From: Bacteroidia bacterium
GTDB lineage: Bacteria; Bacteroidota; Ignavibacteria; SZUA-365
DNA: 64,000 bases
Assembly (NCBI GenBank): GCA_027493955.1
Contig: JAOSJT010000001.1
Coordinates: 1,255,131-1,319,130 of the forward strand
Direction of reading: 5' to 3'
How positions within the stretch are numbered: the first letter of the stretch is position 1; each line of letters starts with the position of its first letter. Below are positions 1 through 7,593 of this stretch, piece by piece. A program made the position numbers and the translations under genes. The notes beneath the pieces were generated by a model. It saw only the letters and a list, made by a program, of their open reading frames with translations. It did no database searches and was not told the origin of the DNA.

Positions 1-3000
1 TTCTCCAGGGCACGAGCGCTTCCTTGTTGTAGGTGAAGGGCGCATAGGCGCGTCCGTTCTCGGTAAGACCCGACCACATCGGACTGTTGAGCAAACGCAT
101 GGGTCTGCCCTGCAACTCTTTGTAGCTGATGCGTACGCCGCGATTTTTCTCGGCCAGATGCGCCAGAGGCAAACCCACCTTTTCTTCCATGTTGCGATAC
201 GAGCGCCAGGCGAGTTCGCCGTTGGTGACGGTTGCGAGTTTGAGAATGGCGTCGCAGACCTGTGTGTCTTCTTTGAGCGAGGGCATGCGCAGACCATTGC
301 TGAATTCCGACGGTTGCTCCGCGGCGAGCTTGTCGTATTCATCCTCGACCATGTAAATCGTGCCGTGCGCGCCAAGACCGTTGCTGCGCACGCGAGGACC
401 CAGCGTCGTATACTGCTCGTACAGCTTCCGGTAATCGCGAGTGACGATAGTCATGCCGGGCATGGTCTTGCCGGGCACGGCCTCGATCTCGCCTTTGTAC
501 CAGTCGCGCATGTCGGGCTGAGCGATCTCCGCGGCCGAATCATGCGCCAGCGGCGTGAGCACGAGGTCGCGCACGGGCTCGGGAAAATGCCGCGCCGCCA
601 GTTCCGAAAACTTTTTCGATATGGCGGAAAAAATCTGCCAATCGCTTTTCGATTCCCAACAGGGCGGCACGGCTGCGGACAGCGGATGGATAAAGCTGTG
701 CATGTCCGTCGAATTCAGATCGGCCTTCTCGTACCAGGTGGCCGCGGGAAGGACGATGTCCGAATACAGCGCCGAAGTGTCCATGCGGAAATTGAGATCC
801 ACGACGAGATCCATTTTGCCATGCGGCACCTTGTCATGCCACACGATTTCCTTGACGCTGTCTTTTGCCAACTCGCCCGCTATGGCGTTGTCATGTGTAC
901 CGAGGTAATGCCGCAGGAAGTATTCATGGCCTTTGCTGCTGGACATCAGGGCGTTGCCGCGCCAGATGTACCACACGCGCGGCCAGTTTTCCTCCGCGTC
1001 AGGATCCTGCACGGAAAAGGTTAAACGACCATCTTTCAGCCGGGCGATGACCTCCTCACGAATGGAGGCGTCGTCGCTCTTCCCTTCCGCGGCCAATTCC
1101 TGCATCAGCGCGACGGTGTTGCGGTTGAATTGCGGGTAGAACGGCAGCCACCCCTGACGCACGGCGCGGACTTGCACGTCTATCGTATGCCCCTTCGCGA
1201 TCGATCCCTGCATCTCGCGCTGCGGCACGGTGTGATAATCGGTGAATTCCTTTTCGTAGCGCCACTGATCGGTGTTGACGTAATGCCAGCTCGGCGCGTT
1301 CTGCAGGCGCGAGGCGGCGTGCCAGTCCTTGGCGAAGGCGATGGCGCCCCAGGATTCGCCTGGAGCGAGTTTTTCCTGCCCCACATAATGCGCCAGTCCG
1401 CCGCCGTTGACGCCCACGCAGCCGGCGAACATCAGCGCGTGTATCGCGGCGCGGTACATCAGATTCGCGTGATACCAGTGATTGATGCCGGCACCGATGA
1501 TCACGGTGCATTTGCCGCCGGTGCGCTCGGCCGTCACCGCCCACTCGCGCGCGAATTGAATGAGGTCCTGCCTGCTGATGCCGGTGTACTTTTCCGACCA
1601 GGCCGGCGTGTACGGCGAATTCTCGTCGTCGTAATCCATCGGATAATCGCCCTTCAGTCCGCGGCTCACTCCGTACTGCGCCATGAGAATGTCGTACACG
1701 GTGGTGACCAGAGCGACGGAGCCGTCCGCCAGTGTCAGGCGACGCACGGGGACGTCGCGATACAGATTGCGGCCTTCGGCGAAATCGTCGAAACGGACGG
1801 GTACGACGTCGTCGCGTGCGTCCAGGAAGCTCAGCTCGGGTTCTATGGCGCTGCCGTCGCTGCCGTCTTTCAGTTCCAGATTCCATTTCCCTTTTTCGCT
1901 GCCCCAGCGATGCCCGGCGCTGCCCATGGGCATTTTCGGCGCATCGCTCGCTGCATCCCACATGAGGAATTTCCACTCGCCGTGCTCTTCGCCGGAGTAA
2001 CGCTGCAAGCGTCCAGCGCGCAGAAGCTGTCCCGCCTCGTATGCGTCTTTCTCTTTCGTAATCTCCACAAGAAACGGCGCGTCGGAGAATTTTTTCGCAT
2101 AGTCTATGAAATACGGCGTCTTCGTCTGTACGTGATATTCGGTCAGCAGCACGTGATTCACCGCCATCCACCAGGCGCCGTCCTGACCGGCGTTGAGCGA
2201 CACCCACTTGTCGGCGTATTTGGCCACCTGATTGAAGTCCGGCGAGAATACGTACATCTTCGTCCCGTTGTGACGGGATTCCGCGGCGAAGTGACAGTCC
2301 GGCGTGCGCGTCATGTTGAGATTGGAACCCATCACCGCGAGCAGCTTGGCGTTGTACCAGTCCGCGCTTTCGTTCACGTCCGTTTGCTCTCCCCAGGTTT
2401 CGGGTGAAGCCGACGGCAGATCGCAGTACCAGTCGTAGAAGGACAGCGCCACGCCTCCCATGAGCTGCAGCATGCGCGCGCCGGAGGCATAGCTGATCAT
2501 GGACATTGCCGGAATGGGCGAAAAGCCCGCGATACGGTCCGGGCCGTGTTTCTTGATTGTGTGAATGTTGGCGGAGGCCATGATTTCCAGCACCACGTCC
2601 CAGGTTGTGCGGCGGAATCCCCCCTTGCCGCGCGCCACTTGCCAGCGCTTGCGGGATTCGGGATTGTTCATCAGCGATTGCCAGGCCTCCACCGGATCGT
2701 CAAAATCCACCCGCGCCTTGTTCCACAGGTCCAGCAGCGCCCCGCGGATGTACGGATACTTGACGCGCAGCGGACTGTACAGATACCAGGAAAAGGAAAT
2801 CCCGCGCTGGCAGCCGCGCGGCTCATAGGGCGGCAAACCGGACTCCAGCATCGGATAATCGAGACCCTGCATTTCCCAGGTGACGATGCCGTCCTTGACG
2901 TGAATCATCCACGTGCAACTGCCGGTGCAATTCACGCCGTGCGTGCTGCGCACCACCTTGTCGTGCTGCCAGCGGTTGCGATAAAATTCTTCCCAGCCGC

Positions 3001-3058
3001 GATCCTTCGCGTCTTCCTCGTCCCGAATCCAGGGATTGCTGTTGGCGCTGTCTTTCAT
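1..3058 (-). CDS. narG: Respiratory nitrate reductase alpha subunit (partial)
   Basis: Catalytic molybdopterin subunit reducing nitrate to nitrite with electrons from the quinol pool. About 1019 residues are present and the C-terminus lies beyond the left edge. Near the N-terminus H40, C44, C48 (HGVNCTGSC) and C83 (RGCQRG) match the four ligands of the FS0 [4Fe-4S] cluster of NarG. Asp209 in [10 protein letters not shown] matches the molybdenum-ligating Asp, and NMTRTPD follows. There is no Tat signal at the start ([10 protein letters not shown]), so the protein should be cytoplasmic; this argues against the periplasmic selenate/chlorate/perchlorate relatives. It lies 58 bp downstream of a diheme cytochrome c gene in the same direction. 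narH, narJ and narI would be expected beyond the window. The family call is secure; the exact clade is not determined. Confidence 0.94.
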   Translation of the reverse strand, partial: MKDSANSNPWIRDEEDAKDRGWEEFYRNRWQHDKVVRSTHGVNCTGSCTWMIHVKDGIVTWEMQGLDYPMLESGLPPYEPRGCQRGISFSWYLYSPLRVKYPYIRGALLDLWNKARVDFDDPVEAWQSLMNNPESRKRWQVARGKGGFRRTTWDVVLEIMASANIHTIKKHGPDRIAGFSPIPAMSMISYASGARMLQLMGGVALSFYDWYCDLPSASPETWGEQTDVNESADWYNAKLLAVMGSNLNMTRTPDCHFAAESRHNGTKMYVFSPDFNQVAKYADKWVSLNAGQDGAWWMAVNHVLLTEYHVQTKTPYFIDYAKKFSDAPFLVEITKEKDAYEAGQLLRAGRLQRYSGEEHGEWKFLMWDAASDAPKMPMGSAGHRWGSEKGKWNLELKDGSDGSAIEPELSFLDARDDVVPVRFDDFAEGRNLYRDVPVRRLTLADGSVALVTTVYDILMAQYGVSRGLKGDYPMDYDDENSPYTPAWSEKYTGISRQDLIQFAREWAVTAERTGGKCTVIIGAGINHWYHANLMYRAAIHALMFAGCVGVNGGGLAHYVGQEKLAPGESWGAIAFAKDWHAASRLQNAPSWHYVNTDQWRYEKEFTDYHTVPQREMQGSIAKGHTIDVQVRAVRQGWLPFYPQFNRNTVALMQELAAEGKSDDASIREEVIARLKDGRLTFSVQDPDAEENWPRVWYIWRGNALMSSSKGHEYFLRHYLGTHDNAIAGELAKDSVKEIVWHDKVPHGKMDLVVDLNFRMDTSALYSDIVLPAATWYEKADLNSTDMHSFIHPLSAAVPPCWESKSDWQIFSAISKKFSELAARHFPEPVRDLVLTPLAHDSAAEIAQPDMRDWYKGEIEAVPGKTMPGMTIVTRDYRKLYEQYTTLGPRVRSNGLGAHGTIYMVEDEYDKLAAEQPSEFSNGLRMPSLKEDTQVCDAILKLATVTNGELAWRSYRNMEEKVGLPLAHLAEKNRGVRISYKELQGRPMRLLNSPMWSGLTENGRAYAPFTYNKEALVPWR

Positions 3059-3116
3059 GAGTCAGGACTCCATTTCCATTGATGAACGTCGTAGCGGAAT
3101 ACGGTTGAGCGCGGGA

Positions 3117-4007
3117 TTACACCGCATCGTGACCCGCCCTGCGGCGCATGCGTTCCACCAGCGCGCGTCGCACGCTCCTGAATCGCTTGCTCCATATCAC
3201 ATCGAAGAGGCCGAGCACGAGTATCACACCTCCGAGGCCGAAGAGCAGAAAATTCAAACGCGCCGTGGAGGTGTCCGCCGGATTGCGCTGCAGCGTGTTC
3301 TCGAAATAGGCGACGAGTGAACGAATCTCCCCCTCCGTAAGCGGCGTCTGCTTGAACACCGCCTGCATGGTGGGTGTGGCGGGCGCGGCCAGCCAGGTGC
3401 TCAGATTTTTACGATTCTGATAGCGCTCGAATACCGTGGTCAAGTCTGGACCCAGCGTGCCGCCGCCGAGACCACCAATGCCTTGCACCGCATGGCAGCT
3501 CATGCAGGACGCGGCGCCGTTGCTCAGACGAACGTCTCCGTTGAACAACTTGCGTCCCGCCGCCACATCGGCAGCGGTAAAGGGACGGTCGTCCACCTGC
3601 ACGCCCTTGAATTCCGACGCTTCCAGCGCTGATTCCTTTTCGATCAGCGCGTACAATTCCTCGGCGCGGGCCCGCGTCACCGTGGGCAGCGTGGGCATCA
3701 TCACACCACGAAACTCCTGCAGCAATTGCCGCGCGGTCGCGTCACCCTTGTCTATCATGGCCTTCGGATCCATCATGAAGGACAGCGTCCACTCCTTTTC
3801 GCGGCGCTTGTGCACGTCCTTCAGATCGGGACCCGTGAGCGGACCGCCGCCAATGCTGTGGCAGCTCATGCAGTTCTGCCGGAAAAACGTCGCCGCGTCT
3901 TGCGCCGCACCGTACTCGCTCAGGAGCAGAACGGCCGCTGCCGCAAGCAGCGCGTGGAGGATAACGCATCGTGGATGGAAGTTCGAACAAGTACGATGTG
4001 ACGGCAT
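3117..4007 (-). CDS. narC: Membrane-anchored diheme cytochrome c, NarC-like
   Basis: A 296-residue exported electron carrier. It has an N-terminal signal peptide (hydrophobic LHALLAAAAVLLL, then AAQ), two CMSCH heme-binding motifs in two cytochrome c domains, and a C-terminal transmembrane segment (FLLFGLGGVILVLGLF) followed by a basic tail. A diheme cytochrome directly upstream of narG is the arrangement of narC in Thermus, where it serves the nitrate respiratory complex, so the same role is inferred here. I chose the ATG at 4007 over the one at 4028. It has AGGTG a few bases upstream and fits the signal peptide better, whereas 4028 lies inside a palindrome. The family call is firm; the symbol rests on context. 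Confidence 0.78.
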   Translation of the reverse strand: MPSHRTCSNFHPRCVILHALLAAAAVLLLSEYGAAQDAATFFRQNCMSCHSIGGGPLTGPDLKDVHKRREKEWTLSFMMDPKAMIDKGDATARQLLQEFRGVMMPTLPTVTRARAEELYALIEKESALEASEFKGVQVDDRPFTAADVAAGRKLFNGDVRLSNGAASCMSCHAVQGIGGLGGGTLGPDLTTVFERYQNRKNLSTWLAAPATPTMQAVFKQTPLTEGEIRSLVAYFENTLQRNPADTSTARLNFLLFGLGGVILVLGLFDVIWSKRFRSVRRALVERMRRRAGHDAV

Positions 4008-4020
4008 GCCTGACACCTGT

Positions 4021-4051
4021 CTGTGCATTGATAGAGCATATCAATGCACAG
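4021..4051. promoter_or_regulatory. Perfect palindrome upstream of the nitrate reductase genes
   Basis: Inverted repeat with 13-bp perfect arms (CTGTGCATTGATA / TATCAATGCACAG) and a 5-bp spacer. It ends 14 bp upstream of the chosen cytochrome start. The inner TTGAT...ATCAA halves resemble FNR/CRP-family half-sites, but they are 7 bp apart instead of the canonical 4. A hairpin in the leader RNA is also possible. There is no T-run, so it is not a simple terminator. Confidence 0.6.
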
Positions 4052-4261
4052 ACTGTGCCAACACTCCGGGCTGCACCCAAATCCCTCAATAACCATGCGA
4101 TTTAGACAAACAGCGCCATCCCCCATCCTCTCCCAACCCCGCCGCTGTAAACTCCCGTATGCGGCATTTCCAGGCGCTTCCTTCAATACGCGGCGATTTT
4201 CCACGATTCGCCACTGTATACCGAAGTATGCAGCATCGGAGCGCCCTGCCAACGCGGAGAC

Positions 4262-4614
4262 GCAGAGGGGATTTTAACGCAGAGGCGCAGAGTTGCAAAG
4301 GCGCAGAGGGACATTTAACGCAGAGGCGCCCCTTCGACTACGCTCAGGAGTTGCAAAGGCGCAGAGGGACATTTAACGCAGAGGCGCAGAGTTGCAAAGG
4401 CGCAGAGGGACATTTAACGCAGAGGCGCAGTGTTGCAAAGGCGCAGAGATACATTTAACGCAGAGGCGCAGAGTTGCAAAGGCGCAGAGGGACATTTAAC
4501 GCAGAGGCGCAGAGTTGCAGAGGCGCAGAGGGACATTTAACGCAGAGGCGCAGAGTTGCAAAGGCGCAGAGGGACATTTAACGCATAGGCGCAGAGTTGC
4601 AAAGGCGCAGAGGG
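4262..4614 (+). repeat. 41-bp tandem repeat array, CGCAGAG type
   Basis: About eight direct repeats with a 41-bp period (GCAGAGGCGCAGAGTTGCAA, then AGGCGCAGAGGGACATTTAAC). One unit carries an inserted CCCTTCGACTACGCTCAGG hairpin element (4329-4348). Short open frames through it are artefacts of the repeat. The stretch between 4052 and 4261 shows nothing recognisable. Confidence 0.9.
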
Positions 4615-4725
4615 AAATGATAGGGGGAGATATCGCCGAAACCTCGATCATGATGTTGGTGGCGGAATGATCCATCCCGATCGTTTCAGAATGAACCTAG
4701 CCACATCAGACCTAAAAAAAATTCC
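4615..4725. repeat. ~110-bp element, copy 1
   Basis: Starts AAATGATAGGGGGAGATATC and ends with an A-run and ATTCCT. A nearly identical copy lies at 5490-5601. Each copy is flanked on the left by forward CGCAGAG units and on the right by the same motif in reverse, so each element plus flanks forms a large imperfect inverted repeat. Confidence 0.85.
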
Positions 4726-4873
4726 TCTGCGTCTCTGCATCTCTGCGACTCTGCGTTAAAATCTCCTCTGCGACTCTGCGTTAAAATCTCCTCGGCGTCT
4801 CTGCATCTCTGCGACTCTGCGTTAAAATCTCCTCTGCGACTCTGCATCTCTGCGACTTTGCGTTCAATTCCCC
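4726..4873 (-). repeat. CGCAGAG-type repeat array, reverse orientation
   Basis: Units of CTCTGCGTCTCTGCATCTCT and GCGACTCTGCGTTAAAATCT are the reverse complement of the array at 4262-4614 with a slightly different spacing. The array lies between the ~110-bp element and the GxxExxY gene. Confidence 0.85.
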
Positions 4874-4978
4874 TCCCCTGCGGCTCCACCATAGTACCGT
4901 AGATTGGACTTGCCCGCCGCGTCTTTCCTGTACATGTTGCATAGTCTGTTCTTTTTTCAACAATGGGGAGTTGTCGTC

Positions 4979-5359
4979 ATGCACGAAAACGATGTCAGCC
5001 AAATAATCGTAGATTGCGCCATCGAGGTACACAGAACACTGGGCGGTCCCGGTCTGCTTGAACGTGCGTACGAGGAACCTCTCGTCTGGGAGTTGGGGCG
5101 GGCGGGGATGAACGTCGAACGGCAGCTCGTTCTGCCGATCAGCTATAAGGGAACACCTCTCGAATCCAGTTTCCGCATCGACCTGCTGGTGAACAATCTC
5201 GTGCTTGTCGAGTGCAAGGCCGTTTCGCTATACAACGATATTTTCCAGGCGCAGGTATTGACCTATCTGCGCCTGATGAATCTGAAGCTGGGACTGGTCA
5301 TCAACTTCGGTGAGAAGCTCGTGAAGGACGGAGTGCACCGCGTAGTAAACGGCCTCTAA
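4979..5359 (+). CDS. GxxExxY family protein (PD-(D/E)XK-like)
   Basis: 126 residues. The signature G-x-x-E-x-x-Y is visible as GLLERAY, and RIDLLVNNLVLVECK supplies a D...ECK core typical of PD-(D/E)XK nuclease-like folds (PF13366/TIGR04256). The biochemical role of the family is not established. The ATG at 4979 gives the usual family length; the longer frame from 4904 adds a leader with no family resemblance. The gene is enclosed on both sides by CGCAGAG arrays and two copies of a ~110-bp element, suggesting that gene and repeats spread together. No partner gene is adjacent. Confidence 0.88.
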   Translation: MHENDVSQIIVDCAIEVHRTLGGPGLLERAYEEPLVWELGRAGMNVERQLVLPISYKGTPLESSFRIDLLVNNLVLVECKAVSLYNDIFQAQVLTYLRLMNLKLGLVINFGEKLVKDGVHRVVNGL

Positions 5360-5361
5360 CC

Positions 5362-5489
5362 GCAGAGGCGCCGGGGAAAAGAGGGGAATGTAACGCAGAG
5401 ACGCAAAGAAGCAGAGGCGCAGAGGAGAATGTAACGCAGCCCTTCGACTTCGCTCAGGGGCCGGCGCAGAGAGGCAGAGGCGCAGCGGA
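5362..5489 (+). repeat. CGCAGAG-type repeat array, forward, degenerate
   Basis: Irregular GCAGAGGCGC and GCAGAGACGCA units directly after the GxxExxY stop codon. A CCCTTCGACTTCGCTCAGGG hairpin element is inserted at 5440-5459. Confidence 0.8.
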
Positions 5490-5601
5490 AAATGATAGGG
5501 GGAGATATCGCCGAAACCTCGATCATGATGTGGGTGTCGGAATGATCCATCCCGATCGTTTCAGAATGAACCCAGCCACATCAGACCTTAAAAAAATTCC
5601 T
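5490..5601. repeat. ~110-bp element, copy 2
   Basis: Second copy of the element at 4615-4725 with only a few substitutions, for example TGGGTGTCGG in place of TTGGTGGCGG. It has the same flanking order: forward repeats on the left, reverse repeats on the right. Confidence 0.85.
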
Positions 5602-5882
5602 CCGCGTCTCTGCATCTCTGCGACTTTGCGTTAAAAATCCCCTCCTCCGCGTCTCTGCATCTCTGCGACTCTGCGTTAAAAATCTTCTCCTCCGCGTCTC
5701 TGCATCTCTGCGACTCTGCGTTAAAAATCCCCTCCTCTGCGTCTCTGCATCTCTGCGACTCTGCGTTAAAAATCTTCTCCTCTGCGTCTCTGCATCTCTG
5801 CGACTCTGCGTTAAAAATCTTCTCCTCTGCGTCTCTGCATCTCTGCGACTCTGCGTTAAAAATCCTCTCCTCTGCGTCTCTT
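5602..5882 (-). repeat. 45-bp tandem repeat array, reverse CGCAGAG type
   Basis: Six to seven copies with a period of about 45 bp (GCGTCTCTGCATCTCTGCGA, then CTCTGCGTTAAAAATC). It stops within a few bases of the stop codon of the neighbouring minus-strand gene. The repeats translate to a QSRRDAETQRR-type artefact and are not a gene. Confidence 0.9.
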
Positions 5883-5885
5883 CGT

Positions 5886-6386
5886 TCATTCCCTCCGCAC
5901 GTAGCGAATCCTGCCTGGAATTTCCGCCGACAGATTCGCATAGGTACGCAAGGTCGCTTCAATGCCTTCCGGGGTGTGCCAGGTCGAATAGATCTCGAGC
6001 GTATCGTGCTCGTAGTCGAAATCCCGCAACAGGGTGAGTGCCGCACCCTCCATCGTCCGGGTTCGCGTATGCCGCAGCATGCCGATGAGCGTACGCAGAT
6101 TCTCGTGATACTCCCGCACGCGGTCTTCATTCCTTCCGAGCAAGGCAAGTAATCTTTGATCGTGACGTAAACGGAATTGCATGGTGACTTCGATTAACAC
6201 GTTGCGCCGAAACGAGTTACCCGGTGCGTGAAATGAAAAATCTACGGCTGTGTACAAATCCCACAGCGCTTTCAGTACCGCCATTCCTTCGTCCTTCTCC
6301 GAAACTAGGTTAAGCGCGTGTACGTCGTACGGACGAAAATAATTGTCGCCCAATATGTCCTCGAGACGTTTGCTGACGGTGTTCAT
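5886..6386 (-). CDS. Unknown protein, 166 residues
   Basis: I do not recognise this family. The protein is soluble and largely helical in composition, with no signal peptide, membrane segment or catalytic signature that I can see. A central HDQRLLALLGRNEDRVREYHENL stretch looks like an amphipathic helix. It is last in a minus-strand group (WYL regulator, AAA+ ATPase, HAD-like protein, two small proteins), with 99 bp to the gene before it, so co-transcription is plausible. Its stop codon abuts a repeat array. Reading-frame length and codon use support a real gene. Confidence 0.6.
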   Translation of the reverse strand: MNTVSKRLEDILGDNYFRPYDVHALNLVSEKDEGMAVLKALWDLYTAVDFSFHAPGNSFRRNVLIEVTMQFRLRHDQRLLALLGRNEDRVREYHENLRTLIGMLRHTRTRTMEGAALTLLRDFDYEHDTLEIYSTWHTPEGIEATLRTYANLSAEIPGRIRYVRRE

Positions 6387-6485
6387 GATTTTCTGGCCCC
6401 CGATAATTGCTCGTTTGCTGTACTCAGTCTCTTTATGCGCTTCGTATGCGCGTATCGTCTGCCTTCGGTCTCGCGAGCGGAGCGC

Positions 6486-6842
6486 TTACGATTCACTCTT
6501 CAACATTCCGCTGAGTGTGAGCATGGCGCAGGTCTTTTCGTCACGGGTCTGCCGCGATATCTCCACAAGCCCCTCTTCGACCAGTGCGCGTACTCCCTGC
6601 TCCACTTCCTCCGGCGTTCGGGTCTTCTTGAATGGCGCGGCTTTGAGCTCTTCCATGCTTACCTCCTCTTCACCTGAATCGCCAAGATGGACGATGACGG
6701 CCAGCAGTTCGATGGTATCGTTGTCCAGTTCCGATTCCAGATCCGATCGCATGTCGTCGTAGGCACTCAGGAAGTTCGTCGTGCGCGGGTCCAATACGCC
6801 GTACGACAGCGTGTCCAGATTTTCGATCAGAATGTCTTTCAT
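6486..6842 (-). CDS. Unknown small acidic protein, 118 residues
   Basis: The family is not recognised. A strong ribosome binding site (AAGGAG) precedes the ATG. The N-terminal half is acidic (DDMRSDLESELDNDTIELLA). The C-terminal half (TPEEVEQGVRALVEEGLVEISRQ...) reads like a winged-helix, with a helix, a turn and a short beta wing. It could be a regulator or adaptor of the AAA+ group. The 230 bp between it and the HAD-like gene hold no convincing gene. Confidence 0.6.
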   Translation of the reverse strand: MKDILIENLDTLSYGVLDPRTTNFLSAYDDMRSDLESELDNDTIELLAVIVHLGDSGEEEVSMEELKAAPFKKTRTPEEVEQGVRALVEEGLVEISRQTRDEKTCAMLTLSGMLKSES

Positions 6843-7072
6843 TGTTTTCTCTCCTTGTGGTACTGTGAAAATTTGCGTGCGGTCACGGGATACCCTACGA
6901 AGCCACGCAGGGCGAAATGGTTCTCAACTCGTTTGCCGCAGCTCCTGAAACCGGCCGGATTGCGGCTGCGGCGAGTTTCAGATGCCGCACAACGCTTCGG
7001 GGACTTCCGTCCGGGGCCGTACTCCCCGCCGCGAGGGGGCTGCGAACGCATCATTCGCCACCTGCCCCATCG

Positions 7073-7480
7073 TCAATTCTCAGGGACGATTGAATGATAG
7101 ATTTGCACCCACGGTGCATAACGGCTAAACAGATCGATGACGGTCGGGTCGTCGTCAAAAAAGCACTGTACGTGTTCGCAAACACTTATATGGACTTTTT
7201 GCCAGAGAAAGCGTTCGAGCCAGTCGAGTTGCTTCGGGGCCTCACCGAGCATTTCCTCTCCTGTCGGCAGCAGGATCAGCTTGGAATAGATGACGCCGTA
7301 CCCGCGCAGTTCATCTTCCGTATGTTCCCGCACCGCGGAGCTTTTTGTGCGCGCCGAGATTATGAGCACCTTGCCGCCTTCTCTGTATACCGCTTTCGTA
7401 AGCATGCTGAAAAACTCCGGTGCTGCGGTTATCGTTCCGTCTATGTCGAGTCCTACGACCATGCGGGGGATGATATGCAT
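7073..7480 (-). CDS. HAD-like hydrolase
   Basis: 135 residues. VVGLDIDGTI near the N-terminus is HAD motif I (DxDGT, with the nucleophile Asp and the acid/base Asp). LIISARTKSS fits motif II and FFDDDPTVID fits the acidic motif IV. It is short, with little or no cap domain, as in small phosphatases of the 5-prime nucleotidase-like HAD group; the substrate cannot be read from the sequence. AGGAG lies upstream of the ATG at 7480. It is downstream of the AAA+ ATPase in the same direction. Confidence 0.75.
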   Translation of the reverse strand: MHIIPRMVVGLDIDGTITAAPEFFSMLTKAVYREGGKVLIISARTKSSAVREHTEDELRGYGVIYSKLILLPTGEEMLGEAPKQLDWLERFLWQKVHISVCEHVQCFFDDDPTVIDLFSRYAPWVQIYHSIVPEN

Positions 7481-7593
7481 TTTGTCTCTTTCTCCTTTTT
7501 CTCTTGCGCTTGAATCATTCCGTTGATCAGAATATGCCGTTAGTGTCGCTCAAACCTCGAGACTTTCGATAGTACTTCGACGTTGCGATGAGG

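Noticed and set aside
1130-2407. Long plus-strand frame opposite narG
   Set aside because: Antisense shadow of a strongly supported NarG reading frame in GC-rich DNA.
4021-4051. Rho-independent terminator at the nar palindrome
   Set aside because: Neither strand has a T-run after the stem, and it lies directly before a start codon.
4262-5882. CRISPR-like arrays at 4.3-5.9 kb
   Set aside because: Units are contiguous tandem repeats of 41 or 45 bp without unique spacers, and no cas gene is near.
6839-7054. 71-codon minus-strand frame between the HAD-like and 118-residue genes
   Set aside because: Arg/Gly/Pro-rich composition typical of random GC-rich sequence, with no start signal.
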